Part shown: positions 40,321-49,485 of the stretch, in pieces
Numbering within the stretch: position 1 is the first letter of the stretch
Layout: each line of letters opens with the position of its first letter
Origin: DATBVX01 sp963724625
GTDB lineage: Bacteria > Pseudomonadota > Gammaproteobacteria > Steroidobacterales > Steroidobacteraceae
Direction of reading: 5' to 3'
NCBI GenBank assembly: GCA_963724625.1
Contig: CAVRVO010000028.1
Coordinates: 8,021 to 72,020, forward strand
DNA length: 64,000 nt
Program-made: the position numbers and the translations under genes
The notes under the pieces: generated by a model
Told to the model about the DNA's origin: nothing
Database searches by the model: none
Seen by the model: only the letters and a program-made list of their open reading frames with translations

Positions 40321-40414
40321 GATTCTTCTCCCCGTGTTTATCGTGCTTAGTCGTCTTTGGATCGATATCGCGGATCGGTATGGCGCAGCTTACGCCAAGA
40401 CTGCGCAACATGAA

Positions 40415-42814
40415 TCATTGCTTGGCGCCGTCCTTGGCCGCTTTATCCGCGGCTGCGGCAGGGTGCGCGGCCTCTTCGAGCGTCTGCTTGCACAGGTCCG
40501 CCTCTCCGAGGGCACGGTCCACAGCGGCTTTCGCAACCACTGACACGCCGGCGGTTGCTGCGGCCAGGGCGCCAGATGCTACGCCCTTGCCGCCAATCCC
40601 CACCCTCGGGCTCGCGAGTGTTCCTTCGAGCTTGATGAAGGGGTTGGTAAACATTCCCGGGCTGACGCCGATGCCCTCGCGCGGACGGGTGTTGAAATCG
40701 ACGGTGAGCTGTTCCGTGTGAAGATCCACGTTGCCTTTTGCGGTAATGGTGACCTTCGCCGACTGCATCAACACGGGCTCGACCGTCGCCTTGCCGTGCA
40801 CGATGTCGATACGGGCCACGGTGCAATCCAGCTGGGTGTACGGATCCTGCGCCGAGAACGGATTCAGCTTGCTCGCAAGCTGGGCGAAGATGTCGCCCCC
40901 GATCATGGTGAATATATCCTTGGTCTTGCCGGGTCCCTGGGTCAGCAGGACCTGCCCGTTGGCGCTCGATGCAATCTGGTGTGCCGAGACGCCGCTCGCC
41001 TGGAGGTTTGCGGCGATGCTCGTCGGTGGTACGAGGCGCGGATCAATCTCGTCGCCGGTCACGAGGCCGGCGCGCATGTTCTTGATGGCGAGATCAAGCT
41101 TCAGGTCAGCGGCTCCGTCGCTGGTCGGTTTCAGCTTGACGGCGCTGTCAAGCGTGCCCTCGATCCCGCCTTTCGCGCGCCCCTCGAACGCCAGTTGACC
41201 TGAGTCGACGATCAGCGTGCCATCGATGTCTTTCAGCACTCCCGCGGACAGCTTCATTTCGGTAACGACGAAATGCACCTTCGCATCGGCACTCTTCAGC
41301 TTGTCGAGCGGTATCGGCTCCTCGCTGAAGACGTACTTCTGCTTCGGCTCTTTCGGGGGCTGTTTCGCGTCTGCGGGCGGGGCGCTCGCAGCACCGGGCG
41401 ATTTCGCCTTTGCCTTGCCGTCCGCTTGCTCGGTGGCAGGAGGTGCCAGGTCGATTAGAGGCGAGGCAAGGTCAGCCTCGATATGTTTCTTGCCATTCCG
41501 GGCCATCGACGCCCACCCAGAGATCTCGGTTTTACCGATGCTCGACTTGAGGTTCTTCAGTTCGAGCTTGTCGCGGCTTTCGAGGTAATTTCCGCTCATG
41601 GCGAAGGGCTTGTCCGGCAGCCCCTTGCGCAGCTTCATCAGGTTCTCGGCGCTGAGCTCGAAACGGATGTCGGCGTCCCGCTCGCGAGCCAGGCGGATCG
41701 TGCCGTCGGCCTTCACCTGTGCGCCGGCCAAATTGGCGCTCAGCCCGTCGAGCTTGATTTCCTTGCGCGAGGACGCGACGTGCCCGCTGACTTTCAGGGC
41801 CTCGGCCGGCAGGCCGGTCACATCGAATACTTTCGCGAGCCGGTCCACGTCCGCGACCGAGACCTCGAACTTGAGGTCGGAGCCGGGCAGGCCGAGCGTT
41901 TGAAGCGTTCCGTTTGTCTTGGCCGTGATGTCGCCGAGCTTCGCGTCGACATCGAGCTGGGTAGGCTTGCCGGCGTCCTTCAACTTGGCGTCGACGCTCA
42001 GCACACCCGTCGCGACGACCGGCAATCGAAGGTTCTTGAGCATCCCGCCGAGGTCCGGATGGTCGAGCTTCAGAGTGAGATCCGCGCCGTCCAGCGGATC
42101 GAGACGGCCGAGGCTGCCGTTGATGTCGAGTTGCAGCCTTTCGATCGCCCCCTGGATCGCCATGCGGATGTTCCGCCCGGAGAAGAGCGCGTCGATGGGC
42201 CCCACGTGTCCCTCCAGTGAAGTCCGGTAGTCGTCGAGCTTTCCCTTCCCGGAGATCGCCAACAGGCCATCCGGTCCCGGATCGATCGTTAACGTCTCAA
42301 GGCGCGCGACGCGGTCCGGCTTCTCGGGCTCGCGATATGTGACCTGCACATTGCTGACCTTGGCGTGCAGGATGACCGCCGGGAACTTGGTGGCTTCCGA
42401 GTCGGGTGTCTCTTCTGGTGCACCGCCGAACGCCCAGTTGCCCTTGCCCTCGCGGTTTTTTTCGAGGAGGACCGAGACGTCACTCAGCTCGAACGAGCGC
42501 ACGTCGACGGGTCCTGAGATCAGCGACCACAGCCCGATCTGCGTCGAGAGACGCCCGATCTCGACCATCTGCGGCTTCGAGCCCCATTCCGCATTGCCGA
42601 CGCGGACGCGCTCGGCGAGGACGGAGACAGACGGGAGCACTTTGAGCTGCAATGCCCCATCGATCGCGAAAGGCCGGCCTATCTTCTTGGTGACGAAGGC
42701 CTCGATGCGGTCTTTGTGTGCACCCAGATCGGCGAAAGCGACGTAGAGCACGATCGCGAGGAGCAGAGCTCCCACGACGGAAAGAGCGATGACGACGAGG
42801 CGGCGAAGTGACAC
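40415..42814 (-). CDS. AsmA-family protein
   Basis: The start is taken as the GTG at 42814 (VSLRRLVVIALSVVGALLLA), with CAGGAG eight bases before it; the ATG at 42868 adds unrelated residues. The 799 residues begin with one membrane helix and the AsmA N-terminal pattern (KDRIEAFVTKKIGRPFAIDG, LKVLPSVSVLAERVRVGNAE, STQIGLWSLISGPVDVRSFE). A long beta-rich middle follows, then the AsmA_2 C-terminal region (GEDIFAQ-like IGGDIFAQLASKLNPFSAQD, CTVARIDIVHGKATVEPVLM, FNTRPREGIGVSPGMFTNPF). These proteins bridge inner and outer membranes and are linked to lipid transport and envelope integrity. Length is normal for the family. Confidence 0.9.
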   Translation of the reverse strand: MSLRRLVVIALSVVGALLLAIVLYVAFADLGAHKDRIEAFVTKKIGRPFAIDGALQLKVLPSVSVLAERVRVGNAEWGSKPQMVEIGRLSTQIGLWSLISGPVDVRSFELSDVSVLLEKNREGKGNWAFGGAPEETPDSEATKFPAVILHAKVSNVQVTYREPEKPDRVARLETLTIDPGPDGLLAISGKGKLDDYRTSLEGHVGPIDALFSGRNIRMAIQGAIERLQLDINGSLGRLDPLDGADLTLKLDHPDLGGMLKNLRLPVVATGVLSVDAKLKDAGKPTQLDVDAKLGDITAKTNGTLQTLGLPGSDLKFEVSVADVDRLAKVFDVTGLPAEALKVSGHVASSRKEIKLDGLSANLAGAQVKADGTIRLARERDADIRFELSAENLMKLRKGLPDKPFAMSGNYLESRDKLELKNLKSSIGKTEISGWASMARNGKKHIEADLASPLIDLAPPATEQADGKAKAKSPGAASAPPADAKQPPKEPKQKYVFSEEPIPLDKLKSADAKVHFVVTEMKLSAGVLKDIDGTLIVDSGQLAFEGRAKGGIEGTLDSAVKLKPTSDGAADLKLDLAIKNMRAGLVTGDEIDPRLVPPTSIAANLQASGVSAHQIASSANGQVLLTQGPGKTKDIFTMIGGDIFAQLASKLNPFSAQDPYTQLDCTVARIDIVHGKATVEPVLMQSAKVTITAKGNVDLHTEQLTVDFNTRPREGIGVSPGMFTNPFIKLEGTLASPRVGIGGKGVASGALAAATAGVSVVAKAAVDRALGEADLCKQTLEEAAHPAAAADKAAKDGAKQ

Positions 42815-42969
42815 GGCTCTGGCTCCTGACGGTACATTGGTCTTGAACCCGCAGTGCGGCCTTTGCATCCCATTTAAGCACGGGCTGGGAGTCGCGGCTT
42901 TCTATTTTTGTATCAGTCCTACGTCCCGGTCTAGCAGCCCCACGCTGACCTTCGTGTCCTGGCACTTCG

Positions 42970-43487
42970 TCAGCGTACGAACATACGAAAGAGAAGATAC
43001 AGGATCATGCCCAGGTTCAGGTATGCGGTCGCCGACATCCCGGGCGCGCGATAGAGCGGATTGAGGCGGTAGCCCAGCCAGAAAACGGCACGGGCGACTA
43101 CGAATACGATTACGCAGGCCCAGACGACCTGCAGATGCTGCAGCGGAACAATCGTGCTCAAGGAGAGTGTCGCGATGGCGAAAACGAAGTTCTGCTGCAG
43201 CGTGTTGTCGACGACGCGCCCATCGATTTCCATCGAGGGACTCTCCGCACCGCGTGTCGGGTCTATCGCCTCGCTCAGAGAATCGCGAATTACCAACCGT
43301 GATGAGCATGATGAAAAATGGCACGATCGCGACAATGTTTGCTCGCAGCGCGTACGCCAGGCGCTCCCCGAGCGTGTCTGCAATCCCGGGCGTCGGCAAA
43401 GCGTTTGTAAGCGCCGCAGACGCTCAGGGCCATTGCCACCACTCCACTGGCAGCGCCAACAGCGACGATCTTTTGCTCCGCCTTCAA
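42970..43487 (-). pseudogene. MAPEG-like small membrane protein, frameshifted twice
   Basis: Three frames together make one protein of about 170 residues. They are MKAEQKIVAVGAASGVVAMA (from a TTG at 43487), then GIADTLGERLAYALRANIVA with IVPFFIMLITVGN, then LSEAIDPTRGAESPSMEIDG, VVDNTLQQNFVFAIATLSLS and a hydrophobic end finishing YLLFRMFVR. The four-helix layout and the RxNxxEN-like NTLQQNFVFA region fit the MAPEG superfamily (membrane glutathione/eicosanoid-type enzymes). Joining them needs one C removed near 43387 and one T removed near 43306. The uninterrupted part is 42970-43383. Confidence 0.65.
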
Positions 43488-43538
43488 TGCGCCCCGTTAG
43501 TCTCGGCCTGATGCTAGGAGGGATAACACCTAGGGAGT

Positions 43539-43560
43539 ATTGGCCCTTGGGCCTACGTCA
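43539..43560 (+). promoter_or_regulatory. Palindromic operator-like site, copy 2
   Basis: ATTGGCCCTTGGGCC followed by TACGTCA matches the minus-strand reading of 39328-39304 apart from a missing AAT and one central base. It lies about 52 bases upstream of the MAPEG-like start and 17 bases past the end of the cytochrome b remnant. An adjacent CCTAGGGAG might be part of the same control region. Confidence 0.45.
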
Positions 43561-43576
43561 AGCCTTGCCCTTGTCC

Positions 43577-44939
43577 TTAAGCGGGGCGTGCGAGCTGCAG
43601 ACGCGCGGGCACCGCCTTAGCGGGATCGAGCTTCGAATAGAGCGGCATCAGCCAGAAGAACGCGAAGTAAAACGCCGCGAAGATGCGCGCCAGCACCACA
43701 TACGTGCCCTTGAGCCGGCTGCAGCCCCGACAGATGATCCCAGGGCGAGAAACGAAATCGCGACATGTCGTCAGGGCCAGGCGTGAGAGCCACCCCTTGT
43801 AGCGGATCGATCTGACCGGTGAGCGATCCAGGCCAGGGCAGGAACGTCACAAAAGACACGACCGCCAACAACATTAGGAGCGCGCCCAGGCGCTGGTCGG
43901 GAACCGCGCGCAGAGATCGCGTGAGTACGGGGTGAAGTACCAGACCGGCTTGATGTGCTCCGGCGTTAACAATGGGTTGGCGGGCTCGAAATTAGCAGCC
44001 CCAGGAACAAGCCGCCGAACGTCGGTACGAAGAACACTACGACCGCAAAGAGCACCAGGAACACGCCCACGCTGACGATGGTCCCCGAGCGTGTAGTACG
44101 GATGGAACGGAACGCCATCGACCGGACGGCCGTCTGCATTTCACGTTCCCCTTGATCTCGACGCCGTCGGGATTGTTCGATCCGACAGTGCGCAGGGCGA
44201 TGAGGTGCAGCACCACGAGGAGTCAGCAATCAGCGGACGGTTTCTTCGTCATCATCGCATGCAGCGAACGTCTCGCGGATATCCTGCGGCACGAGCGGAC
44301 GGATGGCGGTTCGGGACTTCGGATGCAAAGAAAAGAAGCGATTGCCAGCGTCGCGTTCCGAGATTGCGTAATCGCCGCGGATCCAGTCGGCCAGGCTCGG
44401 CCCATCCGGGTATGGCGCCGAACAGGTTCACGATGACCTGCGCGCCGCCAGAACGACGTATTGCCCCATGGTTCAGCACGTAACCGCAAGATCATGAGTC
44501 AGGACTTGCCGCCATCAGCGCGAAGTACAGGAGCATCCCGAGAACTCCACAACAGCTCGCGCGGTGCCCGGTACGAGCCGTAGAGCAACGCCCTGAACAT
44601 GTGCAGATACACGACGATGAAGAAGCAGGATGCACCCGTCGAATGCGCATAGCGGATGAGCCAGCCCCAGTTCACCTCCCTCATGATGTATTCGACCGAC
44701 TCAAAAGCGGTCGCTACGTCCGGCTTGTAGAACATCGCAAGAAAGATGCCGGTCAGGAGCTGCAAGACGAGGATCACAAGCGCGAGCACGCCGAAGTAGT
44801 ACCAGATGTTGAAATTCTTCGGCACGAAGTAGCCCGTCAGCTGACTGTCCACGAATGCCCGGATCGGCAGCCGCTTCTCGAGCCACGCGAGGAGCCCACC
44901 GCGACCACGACTACTTGGGTCAGCGCCGTTGGAAACCAC
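43577..44939 (-). pseudogene. petB: Cytochrome b (bc1 complex) pseudogene
   Basis: The first 400 bases (44939 to about 44540) are intact cytochrome b: FVPKNFNIWYYFGVLALVIL, FLAMFYKPD, and the haem-ligand helix with histidines in YAHSTGASCFFIVVYLHMFR. From ELLW onward the coding sequence breaks up over many short frames: WGAQVIVNLFGAIP, RGDYAIS, LIALRTVGSNNPDGVEIKG, GVFLVLFAVVVFFVPTFGG, LLTPEHIKPVWYFTP, VVSFVTFLPW and finally TYVVLARIFAAFYFAFFWLM with PLYSKLDPAKAVPARLQLA, ending at TAA 43577. At least six shifts are needed. Neither a Rieske protein nor cytochrome c1 gene adjoins it. Confidence 0.88.
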
Positions 44940-45110
44940 GATTCACTCTCCTTTCATGCAGATCGGGCATGCCTCCGCCCGTCGCATCGCCGTGTTGCTG
45001 ATCGGCTTTCGTCCCGCGCACGAACGGGTGGAAAGTGCGCGCCTCATCACAGCTGCCTCGACGATCTGACACCCGTCATCTTCGTGACGACGAGCGGAGA
45101 GCACGCCCGT

Positions 45111-45518
45111 TTACGTTGCAGGCAACACGGGCTCGACACCCTTATTCTTCACCAGGACCACAAGGAATTTCGCCGGCTTGGTGCTACTGGCATTCCGCCC
45201 AACGGTGTGAACATCGTTGGGTCCTTCGTAGAACGTCTGCCCAGGTGTCAGCGTCACTTCCTTGCCTCCCCGCACCTGCATCACGATGGAGCCCTCAAGG
45301 ACGTAGACGAATGCGTGAGCGTCGTGACGATGGATTGGATCAGCGCCCCCGGGCGGGTAGTTCACGGTAATCATCAACGCCTCTTTGCCGGAAATATCGG
45401 GGAGCTCCTTTAGCAGCAGCGGTGTCACTACTGGCTCCTGCGCAGCATCGGACAGCCGAGTGGCCAACGGCGTGAACAAGACAACTAGCATCAAGCCGGC
45501 AAGTCTGAGATGAGGCAT
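45111..45518 (-). CDS. Cupin-domain secreted protein
   Basis: The start is the ATG at 45518, giving 135 residues with a signal peptide (LRLAGLMLVVLFTPLATRLS). The single cupin fold shows both motifs: PPGGADPIHRHDAHAFVYVL (metal histidines and Glu/Tyr position) and PGQTFYEGPNDVHTVGRN. The catalytic activity cannot be told from the fold; members include oxygenases, isomerases and binding proteins. The gene starts eight bases after the stop of the HD-domain gene, so the two are co-transcribed. Confidence 0.85.
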   Translation of the reverse strand: MPHLRLAGLMLVVLFTPLATRLSDAAQEPVVTPLLLKELPDISGKEALMITVNYPPGGADPIHRHDAHAFVYVLEGSIVMQVRGGKEVTLTPGQTFYEGPNDVHTVGRNASSTKPAKFLVVLVKNKGVEPVLPAT

Positions 45519-45526
45519 GGCTGCAG

Positions 45527-46237
45527 CTACTCTCGGAATGGCGAGTTCAGCAGAACGTCCACGGTCGACGGTGTTTTGTAGCCAGGCACGAAGCGCTCGC
45601 CGAAATCCCGTGCGAAGTTGTCGTAGGTCGTGGCCGGGCGCGTCTCCACGATCCGGCATGTGTCCTGCGTAAATCGTCGTTTCATGTCCAGCCGCGGATA
45701 CGCCTCGACGATCTCCCCTATCTGCTTTTCGGGCAGCGCTTCGTATCCAAAGCCGCCCCAGTCAAGCCCGATTCCCAACGTGCACACGGAGACCTCCGTT
45801 TCCTTGTAGAGGGCGATCGAGGGTGTTGAGTTGAGCGCAACGCCGTCCCAGATCAACTGGGCGCGGCGCTCATCGAGCCCCGCATCTCGCGCGAACTTTC
45901 GCGCGGCATTCGCCCCTTCCACTTCAAATCGCAGCGGACCGCTGAAGGCTTTCTCGAGGCCCAGGTCGTGGAGCAGCGTGGCCACCGCGAGAACCTCGGC
46001 GTCATGCACAACTTGTTTCAGTTGGGCGAGACTCACGGCGAAGAGCCACGACCGCATGACGTGGTTGAACAGGTAGGGTTCGGAGTGGCCGCGCGCAAAC
46101 TCGACGGCACGCGTAATGAGTGGTGTGTCCGGCACGACGATACCTGCCAGTGAACGGGTTGCGACAACGCGATCAGCGCTCGGATCGACGGCTGTCGTGA
46201 CCGTTGATGCCCTTGTATCTCGCTCTATTGCACTCAT
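45527..46237 (-). CDS. HD-domain protein (cyanamide hydratase-like)
   Basis: The 236 residues show an HD-type metal site: an upstream His in HSEPYLFNHVMRSWLFA, then VATLLHDLGLEKAF (HD pair) and a late GVALNST region. The pattern FNHVMRSWLF plus LHDLGL is typical of the cyanamide hydratase/ureidoacrylate group of HD proteins rather than of c-di-GMP phosphodiesterases. It heads a two-gene unit with the cupin and belongs to a minus-strand set of small enzymes. Confidence 0.85.
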   Translation of the reverse strand: MSAIERDTRASTVTTAVDPSADRVVATRSLAGIVVPDTPLITRAVEFARGHSEPYLFNHVMRSWLFAVSLAQLKQVVHDAEVLAVATLLHDLGLEKAFSGPLRFEVEGANAARKFARDAGLDERRAQLIWDGVALNSTPSIALYKETEVSVCTLGIGLDWGGFGYEALPEKQIGEIVEAYPRLDMKRRFTQDTCRIVETRPATTYDNFARDFGERFVPGYKTPSTVDVLLNSPFRE

Positions 46238-46280
46238 GGTTCGTCGTCCTATGCGGCATCTCCGCCGTTGACTCTGCGGA

Positions 46281-47033
46281 TTACTTCGACGTGGCGTGAC
46301 TCAGCCAGGTCTCGAATTGCGTCCCGCAGGCCAGAACGCTGCCGCCCGGTATGAGCGACTGATCGTTCAGCTCCGCACCGAAGTAGAGAGCATGAGCGTC
46401 GGCGATTACCTTGCGTGCGTCGTGGTTGGCGCTCAGAACGCGACCGACGATCTCGTCAAGTCGAAATCTCTCCGGGCCAGCAACCTCGACCGTGTCATTC
46501 GCTGGAGGCGCGATCACGATGTCAGCTAATGCCGCTGCTACGTCGTCCGAAAGGATCGGTTGCACGGGAACCGGTGCGATGTGAACCGCCTTCCCGTCGC
46601 TGCCGGAATCGCCAATGCGACCCATGAATTCGAAGAACTGGGTGGACCTGAGGATCGTGTAAGGAATCCCGGAAGCCTTGATCAGCCGCTCCTGGGCCAT
46701 CTTCGCGCGGAAGTAGCCGCTGGCTTGCAGCCGGTCGGTGCCGACAACAGAGAGCGCAATGTGATGTCTCACACCGGCCACCGCTTCGGCCGCGAGGAGA
46801 TTGCGGCCCGATGTCTCGAAAAATTTCATGGCAGCCATGTCTTCAAAGGAAGGCGAGTTCGCGACATCCACGACCACTTGAGCGCCGGCAAGCGCTGCGG
46901 ACAGTCCCTCGCCGGTCAGCGTGTTGACGCCCGAATCGGGCGACGCCGCCAGTACTTCCTCGCCTCGCCGGCGCAGTAATGCCACGAGCTTCGAGCCGAT
47001 CAGTCCGGTGCCGCCGATGACTACGATCTTCAT
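46281..47033 (-). CDS. NAD(P)-binding NmrA/atypical SDR protein
   Basis: The 250 residues start behind AAGGAG with MKIVVIGGTGLIGSKLVALL, a glycine-rich NAD(P)-binding motif (GGTGLIG). VVVDVANSPSFED, HHIALSVVGTDRLQ, YFRAKMAQERLI and YTILRSTQFFEFM follow, as in NmrA-like sensors and NAD(P)H-dependent quinone or flavin reductases. The classical SDR Tyr-x-x-x-Lys is present in modified form (YFRAK). Enzyme or redox-sensing function is open. Confidence 0.88.
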   Translation of the reverse strand: MKIVVIGGTGLIGSKLVALLRRRGEEVLAASPDSGVNTLTGEGLSAALAGAQVVVDVANSPSFEDMAAMKFFETSGRNLLAAEAVAGVRHHIALSVVGTDRLQASGYFRAKMAQERLIKASGIPYTILRSTQFFEFMGRIGDSGSDGKAVHIAPVPVQPILSDDVAAALADIVIAPPANDTVEVAGPERFRLDEIVGRVLSANHDARKVIADAHALYFGAELNDQSLIPGGSVLACGTQFETWLSHATSK

Positions 47034-47073
47034 GTGCTATCTCCTTTGATGTGCTGCGCTTTCGCCGACCGGC

Positions 47074-47946
47074 TCAATCCGTCGGCAGGCCTGCGAGCCA
47101 GAGTGAAACGTTTCGCGCGTATCGATGGGCAGCAGTCCGTGCCTCGGAATCGCGGAGCATGGCGTCCCCGGGTGGCTCATCAGCAAAACTCGGCGCGCCG
47201 AGGCGCGGGTCCCAGTTGTAGTCAGCGAAATGATGAAAAGTGCTCTGCGCAATTGCACGCCCCGCTTTGCCATCCGCCTCGAATGCAACGGCGATATTGA
47301 ACCGAGCACCTGTCACCTTGCTCTGGCCGCGAGCGATGACTCGAGCTTGCGCACCAGGTGGTGCGCTCACCGCACCTTCGTGCGGATGACTGGGGAGAAA
47401 CTGGACCGAGCCATTGGGTGCCGAGGCGTCGCGTAAGACAGCGTGGACCGGCTCGACAATCTCGATCTGCTGATAGTCTCCATTGGCGCCGGAGTGAAAA
47501 TTGGGCCAGGAGATCGCGGTCGTAAAGGGATCATCCCGTACCGCTGGAGCCGTTGGATCCACGTTGTGGGTGTGGAAATGGTGAGCTGCTCCAATTCCAG
47601 CGAGGCCGCAGACGGAGCAGCCCAGATCCATATGGTCCCGTGCGACGAGCACGCCCCCGCCCCTGGCGCGAAATGCGTCTATCCCGCGACAGTCTTCCGC
47701 AGACAAGCCCTCCCCCCTATCTACGGCGAAGAGCCACAGTTGATCGTAGTCGCTCCGATCAAGATTCGAGAGAAGCGCATCCGGTGCCCCGGGCGGATCG
47801 CGGTCCCGCGCCGTCACATCGAAGAGCAGCTGTCCCGACTCGTCTCGCTCCTGGCGGAGGAGCGCCGCCAGAAGCGAGAACCGCGCGATGGACCAGTTAT
47901 CGTCCTCGGGCGCTATCGTCGTTTGTAAGAGGATTTTGACGGTCAT
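47074..47946 (-). CDS. Uncharacterised protein with ThuA/GATase1-like fold
   Basis: The 290 residues (from the ATG at 47946; 47964 is an alternative) have MTVKILLQTTIAPEDDNWSI, YDQLWLFAVDRGEGLSAEDC, FRARGGGVLVARDHMDLGCS and ISWPNFHSGANGDYQ. The pattern of strand-turn-strand with GGGVLVARDH resembles glutamine-amidotransferase-like or ThuA-type proteins, but no Cys-His-Glu triad is evident apart from the Cys in DLGCSVC. Its 5' end overlaps the alpha/beta hydrolase gene by 50 bases. I am not sure of the family. Confidence 0.7.
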   Translation of the reverse strand: MTVKILLQTTIAPEDDNWSIARFSLLAALLRQERDESGQLLFDVTARDRDPPGAPDALLSNLDRSDYDQLWLFAVDRGEGLSAEDCRGIDAFRARGGGVLVARDHMDLGCSVCGLAGIGAAHHFHTHNVDPTAPAVRDDPFTTAISWPNFHSGANGDYQQIEIVEPVHAVLRDASAPNGSVQFLPSHPHEGAVSAPPGAQARVIARGQSKVTGARFNIAVAFEADGKAGRAIAQSTFHHFADYNWDPRLGAPSFADEPPGDAMLRDSEARTAAHRYARNVSLWLAGLPTD

Positions 47947-48832
47947 GGAGTCTCTCGTAGGCACGGTCTGAAGCCGTAACCCGCTTGACGAACTCGATCA
48001 CCTTCTCGGCGACCTCCCGCCAACCGGCGTCGATCGTCAGCGCGTGCCCGCGGCCCGGCATCTTGACGATCTCGGTCACGCCACTGTTGCGCTTCTGTTT
48101 CTTGTAGGACGCGTTCGCGATCGCCCAAGGGACCGTATGGTCCGCGTCGGCCGAGACGATCAGCATCGGACCCCGCTCCGGGTTCATCGAGTCGACCTTC
48201 GCCTCTGACCACGGATTGAAGTTCGCGGACGCCGCCTGGAAGAGCGGCTCGCCGGCGCCGGCGACGGAGTAGCCGAGGTACAGCTCCTTCGCCTCGTCCT
48301 CGCCGACCGCGTTCGCGAAGCTGTAGCGGAACTGCTCGTAGGTGAGCGGGACCGCGCGGTTCCAGTTCGCGGGGTTGCGCAGGGCGACGCTGGCCGTGCG
48401 CAGCGCCGCGATGGGCAACGGGAGCACGCCGCGGAATGGAGCCGGGCTGATCGCGACCGACGCGGCGGCGAGCCCGCGCCCCGCGAGAATCATGGTCAGC
48501 AGGCCCCCGAAGGAGTGGCCGATGATCACGGGCTTCCGATCCAGGCGGCGGATGATCGCCTCCTCGTAGTCGGCGATCTCGCGGATTCCCTTGCCCGCGA
48601 ACACCTCAGGGTGCTCTCTGGCCTCGGCGACCGTCTCGGGATCGTCGGGCCAGCCCGGGGTCACGCCCACGAAGCCAGCCTCCTCGAACAGCGTGACCCA
48701 GCGGTCCCAGCTCGAGGGCAGCAGCCAAAGCCCGTGAACGAATACAACGGGTGTGGCGCTCGAGTCGTTTGCGCGCTCGACCTGCGCTGCCTCGTGCTCA
48801 GTGATGGTCGGTTCGGTGTCCTTGATAGTCAT
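47897..48832 (-). CDS. Alpha/beta hydrolase
   Basis: The 311 residues start behind GAGGAGG. VVFVHGLWLLPSSWDRW gives the oxyanion region, GHSFGGLLTMIL the nucleophile elbow, VSADADHTVPWAIA the acidic residue and PGRGHALTID the catalytic histidine. Complete alpha/beta-hydrolase triad; substrates range from esters to lactones. It is part of the minus-strand gene series and overlaps the following gene. Confidence 0.9.
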   Translation of the reverse strand: MTIKDTEPTITEHEAAQVERANDSSATPVVFVHGLWLLPSSWDRWVTLFEEAGFVGVTPGWPDDPETVAEAREHPEVFAGKGIREIADYEEAIIRRLDRKPVIIGHSFGGLLTMILAGRGLAAASVAISPAPFRGVLPLPIAALRTASVALRNPANWNRAVPLTYEQFRYSFANAVGEDEAKELYLGYSVAGAGEPLFQAASANFNPWSEAKVDSMNPERGPMLIVSADADHTVPWAIANASYKKQKRNSGVTEIVKMPGRGHALTIDAGWREVAEKVIEFVKRVTASDRAYERLHDRQNPLTNDDSARGR

Positions 48833-48919
48833 CTGCTCCTCCTCGTCCCTCGTGACAACGGGACGCTAGGTGTTGTGGCTGTTCCGCCCCCAGCGCATCT
48901 GGATCAGAGCCTGTCGCCA

Positions 48920-49474
48920 TTACAGTTTGACCATCGGCAACGGCGTCAGCGGATGCGTGCGGAATCTTTCGAGAGTCAACTGCACCAGGCGCCAATGAAA
49001 CCCGGCGCTCGGCCAACCAGCGCGCACCGACCGGATCAACGGACTTGGAAGCCCGAATGTTCTCAGCCCGCGCGTCACGTCGATCCAATCGGCTCGTCGG
49101 AATGGCTCGACGAGCGAGTCGTGATTGGCGTGGGAGGGCGTGATCTTGTGGTGGTCCGCGATCATCCCTTCGATCTCAGCGATCCAGGCCGTCCGACCGT
49201 GGACGGCGAGGTACTCGCGTGCGAGCGCGATGGACGGCGCGATGTAGTCGAACGTCTTGTTGGTCCAGATCCCGAGGTCGTGGAAGACCGCGGCGACCGC
49301 GATTTTCTCGAGGTCGACACGGTCTTTCACAATGGCGGCGCACAGGTTCAGAACGCGGTACGCATGGTTCCGATAGGCGATGAAGTCGTGCCCCAACTCC
49401 GACGCGTGATCGTGCAGAACCTCATCGATCGTCGGGAGGCTCGTCACGAGGCTGGGGCCGGCGACAGACTGCAT
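48920..49474 (-). CDS. HD-domain protein
   Basis: The 184 residues contain the HD signature: HAYRVLNLCAAI (first His), VAAVFHDLGIWTNKTFDYIA (HD pair) and GMIADHHKITPS (late His pair). It resembles the HD-domain family next to hydrolase and haloperoxidase genes in soil and plant-associated bacteria. It begins 11 bases after the haloperoxidase gene and is very likely co-transcribed with it. Function probably hydrolytic, not established. Confidence 0.85.
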   Translation of the reverse strand: MQSVAGPSLVTSLPTIDEVLHDHASELGHDFIAYRNHAYRVLNLCAAIVKDRVDLEKIAVAAVFHDLGIWTNKTFDYIAPSIALAREYLAVHGRTAWIAEIEGMIADHHKITPSHANHDSLVEPFRRADWIDVTRGLRTFGLPSPLIRSVRAGWPSAGFHWRLVQLTLERFRTHPLTPLPMVKL

Positions 49475-49485
49475 CGGCTGGTCCG

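Noticed and set aside
44940..45110. Possible Rieske or cytochrome c1 remnant upstream of the cytochrome b pseudogene
   Set aside because: No CxH..C or CXXCH block or other family pattern found in any frame of this short stretch.
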